A DNA stretch of 64,000 nt from Aquitalea magnusonii (GCF_002217795.2 NZ_AP018823.1:1054001-1118000), one strand, 5' to 3'; positions 15,537-25,270 are shown, counted from the first letter of the stretch. Notes: generated by a model from the sequence alone, not told the origin. Translations and numbers: made by a program.

Positions 15537-17660
15537 TCAGACCAGACCCAGGCTGCCCAGCAGCATGTCAATCAGCTTGATACCGGCAAAGGGCAGCAGC
15601 AGGCCGCCCAGGCCGTAGATCAGCAAATTGCCGCGCAGCAGTTCTGCCGCACTTCTGGCGTGGTATTTCACCCCTTTGAGGGCTAACGGAATCAGGAACA
15701 CGATGATCAGCGCATTGAAAACGACGGCGGACATGATGGCCGAGGCCGGGCTGTTCAGGCCCATCACGTTCAGCGCATTCAACTGCGGATAAGTGCTGGC
15801 AAAGGCCGCCGGGATGATGGCGAAGTACTTGGCCACGTCGTTGGAGATGGAAAAGGTGGTGAGCGAACCACGGGTCATCAGCATCTGCTTGCCGATTTCC
15901 ACGATCTCGATCAGCTTGGTGGGGTTGGAGTCCAGGTCCACCATATTGCCGGCCTCTTTCGCCGCCTGGGTGCCGGTGTTCATCGCCACCGCCACATCGG
16001 CCTGGGCCAGCGCCGGGGCGTCGTTGGTGCCGTCGCCGGTCATGGCCACCAGCTTGCCTTCGGCCTGATGGCTGCGGATCAGCCTGAGCTTGGCTTCCGG
16101 CGTGGCTTCGGCCAGGAAGTCGTCCACGCCGGCCTCAGCGGCAATGGCGGCGGCGGTCAGCGGGTTGTCGCCGGTGATCATGACGGTCTTGATGCCCATC
16201 TGGCGCAGCTCGGCAAAGCGCTCCTTGATGCCGCCCTTCACGATGTCCTTCAGCTCAATCACCCCCAGTGCGCGCTTGCCTTCGGCCACCAGCAGCGGGG
16301 TAGAGCCGCGGCGGGCCACTTCATCCGCACTCTTGGCCAGGGCATCGGGGAAGACGCCGCCTTGCTCGGCGATATGACGACGAATGGCGTCGATGGCACC
16401 CTTGCGGATCTGCCGGCCATCGTAGTCGATGCCGCTCATGCGGGTTTGTGCGGTAAACGGGATGAATACTGCCTCATGGCTGGCCAGTTCGCGTTCGCGC
16501 AGGGCGAATTTCTGCTTGGCCAGTACCACGATGGAACGGCCTTCCGGGGTTTCATCGGCCAGCGAGGCCAGTTGGGCGGCGTCAGCCAGTTGCTGTTCGC
16601 TGATGCCCGGAGCCGGGATGAAGGCCGATGCCTGCCGGTTGCCCAGGGTAATGGTGCCGGTCTTGTCCAACAGCAGCACATCCACATCGCCCGCCGCTTC
16701 CACCGCACGGCCCGAGGTGGCAATCACATTGGCCCCCATCATGCGGCTCATGCCCGCCACGCCAATGGCACTTAACAGGCCGCCAATGGTGGTGGGAATC
16801 AGGCAAACCAGCAATGCCACCAGCGTGGTGATGCTGATGGGCGAGCCTGCCTTGGCGGCATCCACGCTGAACAAGGAGTAGGGCAGCAGGGTGGCGGTGA
16901 CGATCAGGAACACGATGGTCAGTGCCACCAGCAGGATGGTCAGCGCAATCTCGTTCGGGGTTTTCTGGCGCTTGGCCCCTTCCACCATGGCAATCATGCG
17001 GTCAAGAAAGGTTTCCCCCGGATTGGCGGTGATGCGCACCACAATCCAGTCTGACAGCACGCGGGTGCCGCCGGTGACCGAGGAGAAGTCGCCGCCGGAT
17101 TCGCGGATCACCGGGGCCGATTCACCGGTAATGGCCGATTCGTCCACCGAGGCCACACCATCCATGACTTCACCATCCACCGGAATCACATCGCCAGCCT
17201 CCACCAGCACGATGTCACCCTTTTTCAGACTGTGGCCATCCACAATGCTGATACCGGCTTCCCGGCGCGGGCCGGACAGTTTTTTTGCCACCACGTTTTT
17301 CTTGGCCGAACGCAGGCTGGCAGCCTGCGCCTTGCTGCGGCCCTCGGCCAGTGCCTCGGCAAAGTTGGCAAACAGCACGGTAAACCACAGCCAGAGCGAG
17401 ATGGCCAGGATAAAGCCGGCTGCGGCCTCGCCCTTGCCAAGCAAGGCCTGCAGCCAGAGTGCCGTGGTCAGGATGCTGCCAACATAGACGACAAACATCA
17501 CCGGGTTGCGCCATTGGGTGCGCGGTGACAGCTTCTTGAAAGAGTCGATGATGGCCGGTTTGAGCAAGGCCGGGTCAAACATGCCCTTGCCCGGTTTGTC
17601 GTGCTGGCCGGCTGTGCTGTTTGCTACAGCCGGCACTATGGAATGATTGCGATCGTTCAT
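15537..17660 (-). CDS. kdpB: K+-transporting P-type ATPase B subunit KdpB
   Basis: 707-residue P1-type ATPase subunit, slightly longer than the 682-residue E. coli protein owing to an N-terminal extension. The phosphorylated Asp332 lies in [22 protein letters not shown] is the actuator loop, and [20 protein letters not shown] the hinge/phosphorylation motif. Membrane segments lie near residues 50-95, 240-305 and 600-700. It hydrolyses ATP to drive K+ movement through KdpA at the inner membrane. It sits between kdpA and kdpC in the standard order. Confidence 0.97.
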   Translation of the reverse strand: MNDRNHSIVPAVANSTAGQHDKPGKGMFDPALLKPAIIDSFKKLSPRTQWRNPVMFVVYVGSILTTALWLQALLGKGEAAAGFILAISLWLWFTVLFANFAEALAEGRSKAQAASLRSAKKNVVAKKLSGPRREAGISIVDGHSLKKGDIVLVEAGDVIPVDGEVMDGVASVDESAITGESAPVIRESGGDFSSVTGGTRVLSDWIVVRITANPGETFLDRMIAMVEGAKRQKTPNEIALTILLVALTIVFLIVTATLLPYSLFSVDAAKAGSPISITTLVALLVCLIPTTIGGLLSAIGVAGMSRMMGANVIATSGRAVEAAGDVDVLLLDKTGTITLGNRQASAFIPAPGISEQQLADAAQLASLADETPEGRSIVVLAKQKFALRERELASHEAVFIPFTAQTRMSGIDYDGRQIRKGAIDAIRRHIAEQGGVFPDALAKSADEVARRGSTPLLVAEGKRALGVIELKDIVKGGIKERFAELRQMGIKTVMITGDNPLTAAAIAAEAGVDDFLAEATPEAKLRLIRSHQAEGKLVAMTGDGTNDAPALAQADVAVAMNTGTQAAKEAGNMVDLDSNPTKLIEIVEIGKQMLMTRGSLTTFSISNDVAKYFAIIPAAFASTYPQLNALNVMGLNSPASAIMSAVVFNALIIVFLIPLALKGVKYHARSAAELLRGNLLIYGLGGLLLPFAGIKLIDMLLGSLGLV

Positions 17661-17699
17661 CTTGTTTTCCTTGATCCTGTTTGGTGTCCACGTGCAGGA

Positions 17700-19508
17700 T
17701 TAATGTCCACTCACCATTTGCAGATGCTCCACTACCGGACCCAATGCCAGCGCCGGGACGTAGTTGAGCGCGCCCACCAGCAGCACGGTGCCGATCAGCA
17801 GCACCACGAACAGCGGACCATGGGTGGGCAGGGTGCCGCTGTTGACCGCCAGGCGTTTCTTGGCGGACAGCGAACCGGCAATGGCCAGGATGGGGACAAT
17901 CATCAGGAAGCGACCAAAGAACATGGCAATGCCGGTCATGATGTTGTAGAACGGCGTGTTGGCCGACAGCCCGGCAAAAGCGCTGCCGTTATTGTTGGCG
18001 GCCGAGGTAAAGGCATAGAGGATTTCGCTGAAACCATGCGCTCCCGGATTGGCAATGCCCGCCTTGCCGGCGTCCACGCTGACGGCAATGGCCGTCAGGA
18101 CCAGCACCAGAATCGGGGTCACCAGAATGGTGATGGCGGTCATCTTCATTTCGTAGGTTTCAATCTTCTTGCCCAGATATTCCGGTGTGCGTCCCACCAT
18201 CAGGCCGGCAATGAAGACGGCCAGAATGGCGAATACCAGCATGCCGTACAGGCCGGAACCCACACCGCCGAATACCACTTCACCCAGTTGCATCAGGAAA
18301 AGCGGTACCAGGCCACCGATAGGCGTGAGCGAGTCATGCATGGCGTTGACGGCACCGCAGGAGGCGGCAGTGGTAATCACGGTAAACAGCGCGGTGTCGA
18401 TGATGCCAAAGCGGCTTTCCTTGCCTTCCATATTGCCGCCGGCCTGCAGACTGCTGGCTTGCTGATCAACCCCCATGGCCGTCAGTTGCGGCACACCGGC
18501 CTGTTCGGCGCTGGTTTCCACCACCACGGCCGTGGCAAACATCAGCAGCATGGCGGCAATGATGGCCCAACCCTGGCGGCGATCTCCCACCATGCGGCCA
18601 AAGACAAAGCACAAGGCTGCCGGGATCAGGAAGATGGCCAGGTCTTGCAGGAAGTTGGCCAGCGGGGTGGGGTTTTCATACGGATGGGCCGAGTTGGCGT
18701 TAAAGAAACCGCCACCGTTGGTACCCAGCATCTTGATGGCCTCCTGCGAGGCAACCGGGCCCATCGGCAGGGTCTGCTGTCGGGTTTGGCTATCCACCAT
18801 GATGGGCTTGCCATCCTTGCCATTGACCGGATTGCCCTTGGCATCCAGTTTGGCCTGCTGGAAGTGCGTCAGCTCCACGGTCTGGGCGGTCTGGTAAGGC
18901 AGCAGGTTCTGTACCACCCCTTGCTGGGTGAAAGCCAGTGCCAGAACCAGCGACAGCGGAGCCAGCACATACAGGGTGAAGCGGGTTACATCGACCCAGA
19001 AATTACCGATGCGGGCTGCACTGTGACGGGCAAAGCCACGGATCAGGGCAATCACCACCGCGGCACCGGTGGCGGCGGACAGGAAGTTCTGTACCGTCAG
19101 CCCCAGCATCTGGGTCAGATAGCTCATGGTGCTTTCGCCAGCATAGCCCTGCCAGTTGGTATTGGTGACAAAGGAAATGGCGGTATTGAAGGCCGAATCG
19201 GGCGAGATGGCCGTCATGGCCTGCGGATTGAAGGGCAGTACAGCTTGCAGGCGTTGTAATCCATATACGGCCAGCACCCCCAGCAGATTGAAAATCAGCA
19301 GGGAAACCGCATAGGCTTTCCAGCCCATTTCCTCGTTCTGGCGGATGCCTGCCAGGCGGTAGAGCAATTTTTCCAGTGGCGCGACAAAGCGCAGCGGGCC
19401 GGGATTTTCACCCTGCATGATGCGGGTAATCCAGCTGGACAATGGCCAGGCCAGCGCCAGCAATACCAGCAGGAACAAACTGAGTTGGAGAATGGCAGGT
19501 GTGCTCAT
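17700..19508 (-). CDS. kdpA: K+-transporting ATPase A subunit KdpA
   Basis: 602-residue ion-conducting subunit of the superfamily of K+ transporters, with about ten membrane helices and four selectivity-filter repeats, e.g. [28 protein letters not shown] and [12 protein letters not shown]. It is about 45 residues longer than the E. coli protein because of a hydrophilic loop ([19 protein letters not shown]) ahead of the second filter; this longer loop occurs in other KdpA proteins. It starts one base after the kdpF stop. Confidence 0.97.
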   Translation of the reverse strand: MSTPAILQLSLFLLVLLALAWPLSSWITRIMQGENPGPLRFVAPLEKLLYRLAGIRQNEEMGWKAYAVSLLIFNLLGVLAVYGLQRLQAVLPFNPQAMTAISPDSAFNTAISFVTNTNWQGYAGESTMSYLTQMLGLTVQNFLSAATGAAVVIALIRGFARHSAARIGNFWVDVTRFTLYVLAPLSLVLALAFTQQGVVQNLLPYQTAQTVELTHFQQAKLDAKGNPVNGKDGKPIMVDSQTRQQTLPMGPVASQEAIKMLGTNGGGFFNANSAHPYENPTPLANFLQDLAIFLIPAALCFVFGRMVGDRRQGWAIIAAMLLMFATAVVVETSAEQAGVPQLTAMGVDQQASSLQAGGNMEGKESRFGIIDTALFTVITTAASCGAVNAMHDSLTPIGGLVPLFLMQLGEVVFGGVGSGLYGMLVFAILAVFIAGLMVGRTPEYLGKKIETYEMKMTAITILVTPILVLVLTAIAVSVDAGKAGIANPGAHGFSEILYAFTSAANNNGSAFAGLSANTPFYNIMTGIAMFFGRFLMIVPILAIAGSLSAKKRLAVNSGTLPTHGPLFVVLLIGTVLLVGALNYVPALALGPVVEHLQMVSGH

Positions 19509-19509
19509 G

Positions 19510-19599
19510 TCAGAAGTTCTCCGGTTTGAACAGGGCGTATAGCAGATAGGCCAGCAGGCCCAGCGCCAGCAGGGTGCTGATCAGATAGAACAGGTTCAT
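19510..19599 (-). CDS. kdpF: KdpF peptide of the K+-transporting ATPase
   Basis: 29 residues, one membrane helix, ending in the conserved [12 protein letters not shown]. KdpF stabilises the KdpABC complex in the membrane. The ATG overlaps the stop of the preceding 31-codon gene (ATGA), and GGAGGGG lies about 10 nt upstream inside that gene. The stop is one base before the kdpA ATG. Confidence 0.93.
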   Translation of the reverse strand: MNLFYLISTLLALGLLAYLLYALFKPENF

Positions 19600-19691
19600 G
19601 ACTGTTTCCCCTCCGCCTGCTGACATAGCCGGACAAAAGCCAGGGTCAGTGCAGTAAATCCCAGAGTCAGGCCCAGATAGACCAAATCCAT
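19596..19691 (-). CDS. 31-residue single-helix peptide heading the kdp operon
   Basis: A short frame beginning MDLVYLGLTLGFTALTLAFV and continuing [11 protein letters not shown]. It has one hydrophobic helix (residues 3-20) followed by a polar tail. It has a Shine-Dalgarno (AAAGGAAA, 4-8 nt before ATG) and overlaps the kdpF start as ATGA, which argues for real, coupled translation. Similar tiny membrane frames precede kdpF in other genomes from my memory of such loci, but I know of no assigned function. It is too short for most gene finders. It could be a further Kdp accessory subunit or simply a coupling leader peptide. Confidence 0.7.
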   Translation of the reverse strand: MDLVYLGLTLGFTALTLAFVRLCQQAEGKQS

Positions 19692-19743
19692 TTTGCATTT
19701 CCTTTATGAGGCGATATGTGCCAGACAAAGCTACGCAAGCGGC

Positions 19744-19792
19744 TGTCAAAAACCTGATAAAAAGCAGCGAGGAAAAATAAAGAAACTATAAA
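19744..19792 (-). promoter_or_regulatory. kdp control region: KdpE-box-like site and -35 element
   Basis: On the minus strand, TTTATA-N5-TTTATT (19792-19776) matches the E. coli KdpE target TTTATA-N5-TTTACA at 10 of 12 positions. About 27 bp downstream is a perfect TTGACA (19749-19744) with no good -10 at the right distance, as expected for an activator-dependent promoter. Upstream, to about 20056, the 365-bp gap holds an AGCGCCA/TGGCGCT hairpin (20011-20030) and no convincing gene. Confidence 0.6.
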
Positions 19793-20056
19793 AATCCAGA
19801 AAAATCAGGAAACAGCGCAGCATCAGCAGCGTGTTGGACAGGCATGGGAATGGGAGGCTAGTACCGGTGGCAGGCGTCAGCAGGGGGCTTGCCGTAGCCG
19901 GATCAATGCCGGGCGCGCCTCAAGCAGGCGGGCCGGCGGCATTGTTGGTGTGGATGTGCGGTTGGCCTTGTGCTGTCGGCGTGCCGATTTCAGGCGACAA
20001 AAAGGCTGGAAGCGCCAAGAGTCTGGCGCTTTGCCGGTAAATGTGAAAAGAGCTTG

Positions 20057-20248
20057 CTAGAACAAGTCGTCTTCGCTGCGTTCGGCCATGAAGCGGGCAT
20101 CATCACGGTCATGGGCGCGCTGGCGAACTTTTTGTTGCCGGCAGCGTTCGGTATCACTCAGTTGTGGCTTGGCCACGGCGTAGAGAAAGCTTTCATGCTG
20201 GTCACGTGCCTGCTTGCGGCGGACACTGAGAGGAATACGGGAAATCAT
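20057..20248 (-). CDS. Small basic hypothetical protein
   Basis: 63 residues, starting MISRIPLSVRRKQARDQHES and ending ARFMAERSEDDLF. It is Arg/Lys/Gln-rich, has no membrane helix and is not recognised. The start is strongly supported by a perfect AGGAGGT 6 nt before the ATG. The long hydrophilic central segment (LSDTERCRQQKVRQRAHDRD) looks helical and nucleic-acid-binding-like in composition only. It is divergent from the TauE/SafE gene across a 300-bp AT-rich gap. Confidence 0.6.
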   Translation of the reverse strand: MISRIPLSVRRKQARDQHESFLYAVAKPQLSDTERCRQQKVRQRAHDRDDARFMAERSEDDLF

Positions 20249-20467
20249 CCTTGCACCTCCTGATTGGGTACTACACATCATGCGGTTGGTTGTGCCAACC
20301 ATTAAAACTTGACTGTATTTCAAACATTTGTAAAGTCCGAGATGGTATGCAATCCGCAAAATGTTGTGTGATTGCCGCTACAGTCGTCACCACGTATGGT
20401 TATTTGTAGCAGATTTGCGGCTCTATTTCCGCTGTTAGCCCGTTGTCAGATGACATAGACTTTTATG

Positions 20468-20506
20468 GCATATCGAATAAATCAAACAATCTAGTTTGTT
20501 ATATGC
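20468..20506. promoter_or_regulatory. AT-rich dyad upstream of the TauE/SafE exporter
   Basis: The 300-bp gap between the divergent genes contains GCATAT (20468-20473) and ATATGC (20501-20506) flanking CAAAC-N6-GTTTG (20483-20498). The two dyads are not concentric. They lie 43-80 bp before the exporter start, where an operator would be expected. The bound regulator is unknown. Nothing else gene-like is seen in the gap. Confidence 0.35.
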
Positions 20507-20548
20507 TGGGTGCAGTAGCATAGCGCCAGAACTTAGTCTGGAGCTGTC

Positions 20549-21319
20549 ATGGAGTTGGGATACGCAGTAGCTGGCCTGGTGGTGGGCTTCATCGTCGGAC
20601 TGACAGGGGTAGGGGGCGGTTCGCTGATGACGCCCATCTTGCTGTGGTTTGGCATTGCGCCGTCCACTGCCGTGGGTACCGACTTGCTGTATGCCGCCAT
20701 TACCAAGGCTGGTGGTGTGTTTGTCCACCACAAGCAAAAGCATGTGGACTGGCAACTGACCGGCTGGCTGGCCGCCGGCAGTGTTCCTGCCTCGCTGCTC
20801 ACCTTGGGCTTGCTGTCCTGGCTGCACCTATCCAGCCATGCGCTTGATTCGATCTTCAAGCTGGTGCTGGGCTTGGCCCTGCTGCTGACTGCAGCGTCCA
20901 TTTTGCTCAAGCCCAAACTGATCAAGCTGATTAACCCGCATGGCCACCCGCCGGCTGAGTTTGCGCTCAAGCCGCTGCCCACGGTCCTGATCGGCGTGGG
21001 GCTGGGCGTGCTGGTCACCCTCAGCTCGATTGGGGCCGGTGCCCTTGGCACGCTGGCGCTGTTTGTGCTGTACCCGGCCTTGCCTACCACCCGTCTGGTG
21101 GGAACCGAGATCGCCCATGCCGTTCCGCTGACGTTGGTGGCAGGCCTGGGTCATGCCAGCATGGGTAATCTCAACTACATGCTGCTGCTGAACCTGCTGA
21201 TGGGGTCTTTGCCCGGCATCTGGCTGGGCAGCAAACTGACTCGCCGGCTGACCGATTCATGGCTGCGACCTGCGCTGGCGGTCATGCTGGCCATTGTGGG
21301 TGCCAAGCTGGTGATGTAG
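20549..21319 (+). CDS. TauE/SafE-family sulfite/organosulfonate exporter-like membrane protein
   Basis: 256 residues with about eight membrane helices and two internal repeats. The first carries GLTGVGGGSLMTPILLWFG, the typical family signature; the second has TLSSIGAGALGTLALFVLYP. Members export sulfite, sulfoacetate or taurine-derived anions, but most remain uncharacterised. The start ATGGAGTTGGG has GGAG 6 nt upstream. It is followed by two hairpins and appears monocistronic. Confidence 0.85.
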   Translation: MELGYAVAGLVVGFIVGLTGVGGGSLMTPILLWFGIAPSTAVGTDLLYAAITKAGGVFVHHKQKHVDWQLTGWLAAGSVPASLLTLGLLSWLHLSSHALDSIFKLVLGLALLLTAASILLKPKLIKLINPHGHPPAEFALKPLPTVLIGVGLGVLVTLSSIGAGALGTLALFVLYPALPTTRLVGTEIAHAVPLTLVAGLGHASMGNLNYMLLLNLLMGSLPGIWLGSKLTRRLTDSWLRPALAVMLAIVGAKLVM

Positions 21320-21343
21320 GGCATGCCAGCGCAACCGATACCA

Positions 21344-21450
21344 CCAAGAGCCGCTATTGCGGCTCTTGGCATGTCTGGCTTTGGCTGCCGTTGGCGCTGC
21401 CGGGCGGCGGCTGATAAAAAATGAGCCCCGACCTTGGGGGGGCGGGGCTC
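21344..21450 (+). repeat. Two strong hairpins downstream of the exporter gene
   Basis: CCAAGAGCCG (21344-21353) pairs perfectly with CGGCTCTTGG (21360-21369), and GAGCCCCG (21423-21430) with CGGGGCTC (21443-21450). Neither has a following T-run on the plus strand, so they may stabilise or end the transcript in a factor-dependent way. The remaining 358-bp gap shows no gene. Confidence 0.55.
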
Positions 21451-21677
21451 CAGCTTGCACCTTCGCTCAGGAACTGCCAGCCGGATGAGTGCAGGGGGAA
21501 TCCGACTTTCAGGCTGGCAGTCTGTCTTTGCCGCATCATGACAATGCTGCGCAGACACTTCATTATCAATAGTGCTTTGCCGGGCCAATAGCATGTTTGC
21601 TTGGTATTTTTGTGACGGCGCATGACGGCCAGCGTTATGATGCAGTACAGCATTACGCTAAGGTAAGGAGTGTGGTT

Positions 21678-22103
21678 TTGGAGAAGTCTTATCCCGTCAT
21701 TGATCGCCAGTCCATCACCATGCGTTGGGGTGATATGGACGCCGTCGGTCATCTGAACAATACCTATTATTTTCGCTATCTGGAGCAGATTCGCCTCAAC
21801 TGGCTGGAGGCGCTGGGGCATGGCATCAACCCGCAAGGCACTGGCCCGGTGCTGGCCAGTACCTCCTGCACTTTTCGCAAGCAGCTGACTTACCCGGCCA
21901 CGGTGGAAATCACCATCGAGCTTGAGAAGCTGGGCCGCAGCAGTTTGCAGCTACGCCACCACTTCTACCGGCAGGGGGACCCGGATACCGTGTATGCCTA
22001 TGCCGATGTGACGCTGGTGTGGGTGGATTATCAGGCTGGCGTACCGGTAGCCATTCCGGATGATATCCGGATGGCCGTCCTGCAGGCTGCGGCGCAGCAC
22101 TAG
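21678..22103 (+). CDS. Acyl-CoA thioesterase, 4HBT/YbgC-like hotdog fold
   Basis: 141 residues of the 4-hydroxybenzoyl-CoA thioesterase family. The signature RWGDMDAVGHLNNTYYFRYL contains the catalytic Asp and conserved H-x-N, followed by RLNWLEALG on the long helix. It should hydrolyse a cytoplasmic acyl-CoA; chain specificity cannot be read. The TTG start (VVLEKS context) is chosen because AAGGAG is 7 nt upstream; an in-frame GTG two codons earlier is too close to the SD. It converges with mnmC, with a single base between the two stops. Confidence 0.83.
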   Translation: MEKSYPVIDRQSITMRWGDMDAVGHLNNTYYFRYLEQIRLNWLEALGHGINPQGTGPVLASTSCTFRKQLTYPATVEITIELEKLGRSSLQLRHHFYRQGDPDTVYAYADVTLVWVDYQAGVPVAIPDDIRMAVLQAAAQH

Positions 22104-22104
22104 T

Positions 22105-24081
22105 TCATGTCTGCTTGCGTACCAGTTGGCGCAGCATGAAGCGGCTGGGATGCACGGCCTGCATCAGTGCGCTGGGTAACGGCGCAGGTTCATTATCCAG
22201 ATAAGCCGCCAGAATTTCTCCAGACAGCGGTGCGGTAATCATGCCGCGCGAACCATGTGCGGTATTGACATACAGGCCGTCTATCCAGGGAGCATCCTGC
22301 GTCAGCTTCAGGGTGGCATCATTAGCCAGTTGGCGGTAGCAGGCAGCAAATTGCTGACGATTGGCCACCGGGCCGATCAGGGGCAGATAGTCCGGGCTGG
22401 TGCAGCGATAGGCAGCACGGCCACCTGTCACCGCGATGTTGCCGTTCCCGTCTTCCAATGCCTGATGCAAAGCAGGTGCCAGTTGCGCCAGCATGCTCAG
22501 GTTTTCCGCATGTTCTTGCGAATTCACCAGCAGATTGTCGGCATCAAACTTGAATGTGGCACCCAGGCAGTGTTGTTGCCCGCGCACGGGGGAAATATAG
22601 CCTTCGCCGCACAGCACGGTTTGCAAGGCATGGCTGGCGGTGGTGGCCGCAACCGTGCTGACCTGACCGCGGATGGCCTTCAGCGGAAGATGGCTGGTGC
22701 TGTCGAATGCAGTGGTATCGGCAGCGGTGGCCAGGACCACAATACTGCCCATGGCCAGCGGCCCTTGTTCATCGCTGGCCAGCCAGCATTGCTCCTGCGG
22801 GTTCCAGTCCAGTTCCACCACGGTACGGGCGGTGCGCAGGCTGATTTCGGGATGTTGGCACAGGGCGCGTACCAGGGCAGGTGGGTGCAGCCAACCGCCC
22901 TGTGGGAAAAACAGTCCACCATGTTGTAGTGCAATGCCGGCGAGTGCGCTGGCTTCTGCCGGCCCAACCTGACGTAGCAGGCTGGATGGCAGACCAGCCT
23001 TGGCCAGCAGGGATTGCCGTTCGGCTTCCTTGGGCTCATGCGCCAGTTGCAGCACGCCGCAGGCCTGCCAGTTTTCCTCGCTCTGCGGCAGTAGCTGGTG
23101 CAGTTGGCGCAGGGAATAGGCATATCCGGCCAGTACCAGCCGGGTGAGTGGCGTGAAATGGGCGGACAGCTTGGTATAGAGCACGCCTTGCGGATTGCCG
23201 GAGGCCGCTTGCGCCAGCGCCGGCATGCGTTCAACCAGCGTCACCTGCCAGCCGCGTATGGCCAGGCTGTATGCGGTGGAGGCACCGGCGATGCCGCCTC
23301 CCACCACGATGGCGCTGCGTTCACGTCCTGGCTGGTGTGCAGGACGGGCATACCATGGCGGCGTCCAGTCTTGCGCCGGGGCCTGTACCAACTGGCCGCA
23401 GCTCATTTCCCGCTTTTGGCCATGGCCTGGTACTTTTTTGACGCTGAAACCGGCCTCTTTGAGGCCACGGCGTACAAAGCCGGCACTGGTAAAGGTGGCA
23501 AAGGTGGTGTCAGGGCCTGCCAGTCGTGCCATCTGGGCAAACAGTGCCGGCTGCCACATGTCCGGGTTTTTGGATGGTGCAAATCCATCCAGAAACCAGG
23601 CGTCGATGCGGGCATCCAGCTGTGGCAGCACTTCCAATACATCGCCTATCAGCAGGGTCAGCAATATCCGTCCGTTCTCCAGCACAAAGCGGTGCCAGCC
23701 AGCACTCAGCGCATCGTACTGCTGCAGCAACTGATCGGCTTCGCGTGCCAGTTCCGGCCATAGCTGCAGTGCCTGCTGCAGATCAGCCGGGGTGAGTGGA
23801 TATTTTTCTGCACTGATGAAGTGCAAGCGTGCCGTCTGTGGTGCATGGGCCAGAAAGGCTTGCCAGGCACACAGAAAGTTCAGGCCGGTGCCAAAGCCGG
23901 TTTCGCCGATGCAGAACTGCCCTTGCTCGGGCAGGGCGGCAAAGCGTTGCTGCAACTGGTTGTGATGAATGAATACATGGCGGGTTTCATCCAGGCCACT
24001 GTTGCGGGAGAAATAGACATCGCCAAATGCGACCGAGACCGGCTGGCCATCCAGCCAGTCAAGTTGTGCGTGTGTACTCAT
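22105..24081 (-). CDS. mnmC: Bifunctional tRNA mnm5s2U synthase MnmC
   Basis: 658 residues. The N-terminal part (1-240) is a SAM-dependent methyltransferase with FGDVYFSRNSGLDETRHVF, IGETGFGTGLNFLCAWQ and AWFLDGFAPSKNPDMW. The C-terminal part (from about 262) is an FAD oxidoreductase with VVGGGIAGASTAYSLAIRGW and AHGSRGMITAPLSGE. It converts cmnm5U to nm5U and then mnm5U at tRNA position 34. The start MSTHAQLDWLDGQPVSVAFG matches the family; an in-frame ATG 10 codons earlier lacks support. It lies 130 bp from mnmH in the same orientation, and mnmH acts on the same wobble base. Confidence 0.95.
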   Translation of the reverse strand: MSTHAQLDWLDGQPVSVAFGDVYFSRNSGLDETRHVFIHHNQLQQRFAALPEQGQFCIGETGFGTGLNFLCAWQAFLAHAPQTARLHFISAEKYPLTPADLQQALQLWPELAREADQLLQQYDALSAGWHRFVLENGRILLTLLIGDVLEVLPQLDARIDAWFLDGFAPSKNPDMWQPALFAQMARLAGPDTTFATFTSAGFVRRGLKEAGFSVKKVPGHGQKREMSCGQLVQAPAQDWTPPWYARPAHQPGRERSAIVVGGGIAGASTAYSLAIRGWQVTLVERMPALAQAASGNPQGVLYTKLSAHFTPLTRLVLAGYAYSLRQLHQLLPQSEENWQACGVLQLAHEPKEAERQSLLAKAGLPSSLLRQVGPAEASALAGIALQHGGLFFPQGGWLHPPALVRALCQHPEISLRTARTVVELDWNPQEQCWLASDEQGPLAMGSIVVLATAADTTAFDSTSHLPLKAIRGQVSTVAATTASHALQTVLCGEGYISPVRGQQHCLGATFKFDADNLLVNSQEHAENLSMLAQLAPALHQALEDGNGNIAVTGGRAAYRCTSPDYLPLIGPVANRQQFAACYRQLANDATLKLTQDAPWIDGLYVNTAHGSRGMITAPLSGEILAAYLDNEPAPLPSALMQAVHPSRFMLRQLVRKQT

Positions 24082-24211
24082 GCTTGCGTGCGTGTTGTAA
24101 AGAGGCGCCAAGGAGGGTCGTATTCTACCCCTTTCACCAAGCCGGCATGGGCGTATCGGTCAGCAAATGGCGGATTTAACTGTTAACAGGCGTAAGCCAG
24201 GCCGGTGGCCG

Positions 24212-25252
24212 TCAGGTGGGCAACCGGCTGGCGGCAGCGTCCAGTGCGGCGGGGCTCAGGCTGTGTACCGCAAGCTGCCTTGCTTGTGTCAGGCGGCTGT
24301 AGTGGCGGTTCATGGAGCGGCTGTACAGTGGGTCGTAATGCTGGGCCAGCAGTTCTTCGACCAGGGTGGCGAAATCGCCGCGTCCTATCATGTGCTGCCA
24401 GTGTTGCAGTTGTTCACGCGAATGCACGGCCTTGAGGAAACCCAGTTGGGTAATCAGCCGCTCCGGTTGCTGCAGGTAAAACGGGTAGTCTTCCAGCAAG
24501 CAGCGCACCCGTTCTGCCAGCGGCACGGTCATGGTCAGACAGTCACTGGCATGCATGCAGGCGAACAGGCTGTCCGGCAGGCTGAGCTGGCCTATCTTGC
24601 GGCTTTCCGCTTCGATATATACCGGCCGTACCGGATCCAGCCGCAACATGGCCTGGCGCAACTGGCTGTCAAACCACTTTTGTGATGGCTGTGGCTGATC
24701 GGGCAGGCGGCCCAGTACCGAACCTCGGTGTACTGCCAGCGCTTCAAGGTCCAGTACCTGCCGGCCAGTGCGCTGCAGCGCATCCAGCAGACGGCTCTTG
24801 CCAGAGCCGGTGGGACCGCAAATCACCTGTAGCTGCAGTTGCCGGGGCAAGGTGGCCAGATCTTCCAGCACCTGGTGGCGATAGCTTTTGTAGCCACCTT
24901 CCAGTTGATGGGCGGCCCAGCCTATCTGGCTGAAGATGATGGCCATCGAGGCCGAACGCTGGCCGCCACGCCAGCAGTAAAGCAGCGGTTTCCAGGATTT
25001 TGGCTTGGCATGGAAGCGTTCTTGCAAGTGGTGTGCAATATTGCGTGCCACCAGTGCCGCACCCAGCTTGCGGGCTTCAAACGGGCTGACTTGCTTGTAG
25101 AGCGTGCCCACCCGGATGCGTTCTTCATCATCCAGCACCGGGCAATTGATGGCGCCGGGCAAGTGGTCTTCGGCAAATTCGGCGGGTGAGCGCACGTCGA
25201 TGATCTCGTCAAACTGCCCCAGCTGTGATAGCTTCGCGACCTTGAAATGCAT
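24212..25252 (-). CDS. mnmH: tRNA 2-selenouridine synthase (MnmH/SelU)
   Basis: 346 residues. An N-terminal rhodanese domain (1-125) has its sulfur-relay Cys93 in LLYCWRGGQRS; the C-terminal P-loop domain has CGPTGSGKSRLL at about 145-156. The enzyme geranylates s2U and replaces sulfur by selenium from selenophosphate at U34 of tRNA-Lys, -Glu and -Gln. It is divergent from selD, which makes the selenophosphate, with only 18 bp between start codons. The start MHFKVAKLSQLGQFDEIIDV begins at the rhodanese fold; a longer frame would overlap selD. Confidence 0.93.
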   Translation of the reverse strand: MHFKVAKLSQLGQFDEIIDVRSPAEFAEDHLPGAINCPVLDDEERIRVGTLYKQVSPFEARKLGAALVARNIAHHLQERFHAKPKSWKPLLYCWRGGQRSASMAIIFSQIGWAAHQLEGGYKSYRHQVLEDLATLPRQLQLQVICGPTGSGKSRLLDALQRTGRQVLDLEALAVHRGSVLGRLPDQPQPSQKWFDSQLRQAMLRLDPVRPVYIEAESRKIGQLSLPDSLFACMHASDCLTMTVPLAERVRCLLEDYPFYLQQPERLITQLGFLKAVHSREQLQHWQHMIGRGDFATLVEELLAQHYDPLYSRSMNRHYSRLTQARQLAVHSLSPAALDAAASRLPT

Positions 25253-25270
25253 GGTGGGAGTGGCCCTCAA

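Noticed and set aside
17601..19259. Long open frame antisense to kdpA, 552 codons
   Set aside because: It mirrors the codons of kdpA, is His/Gly/Gln-rich without any motif, and has no SD. Typical GC-rich shadow.
19831..20040. Possible 69-codon plus-strand gene upstream of kdp
   Set aside because: No SD, no motif, and it overlaps the hairpin in the kdp upstream gap.
22101..22107. One-base gap between convergent thioesterase and mnmC stops
   Set aside because: Unusually tight and without a terminator, but common in compact genomes and no further structure was seen.
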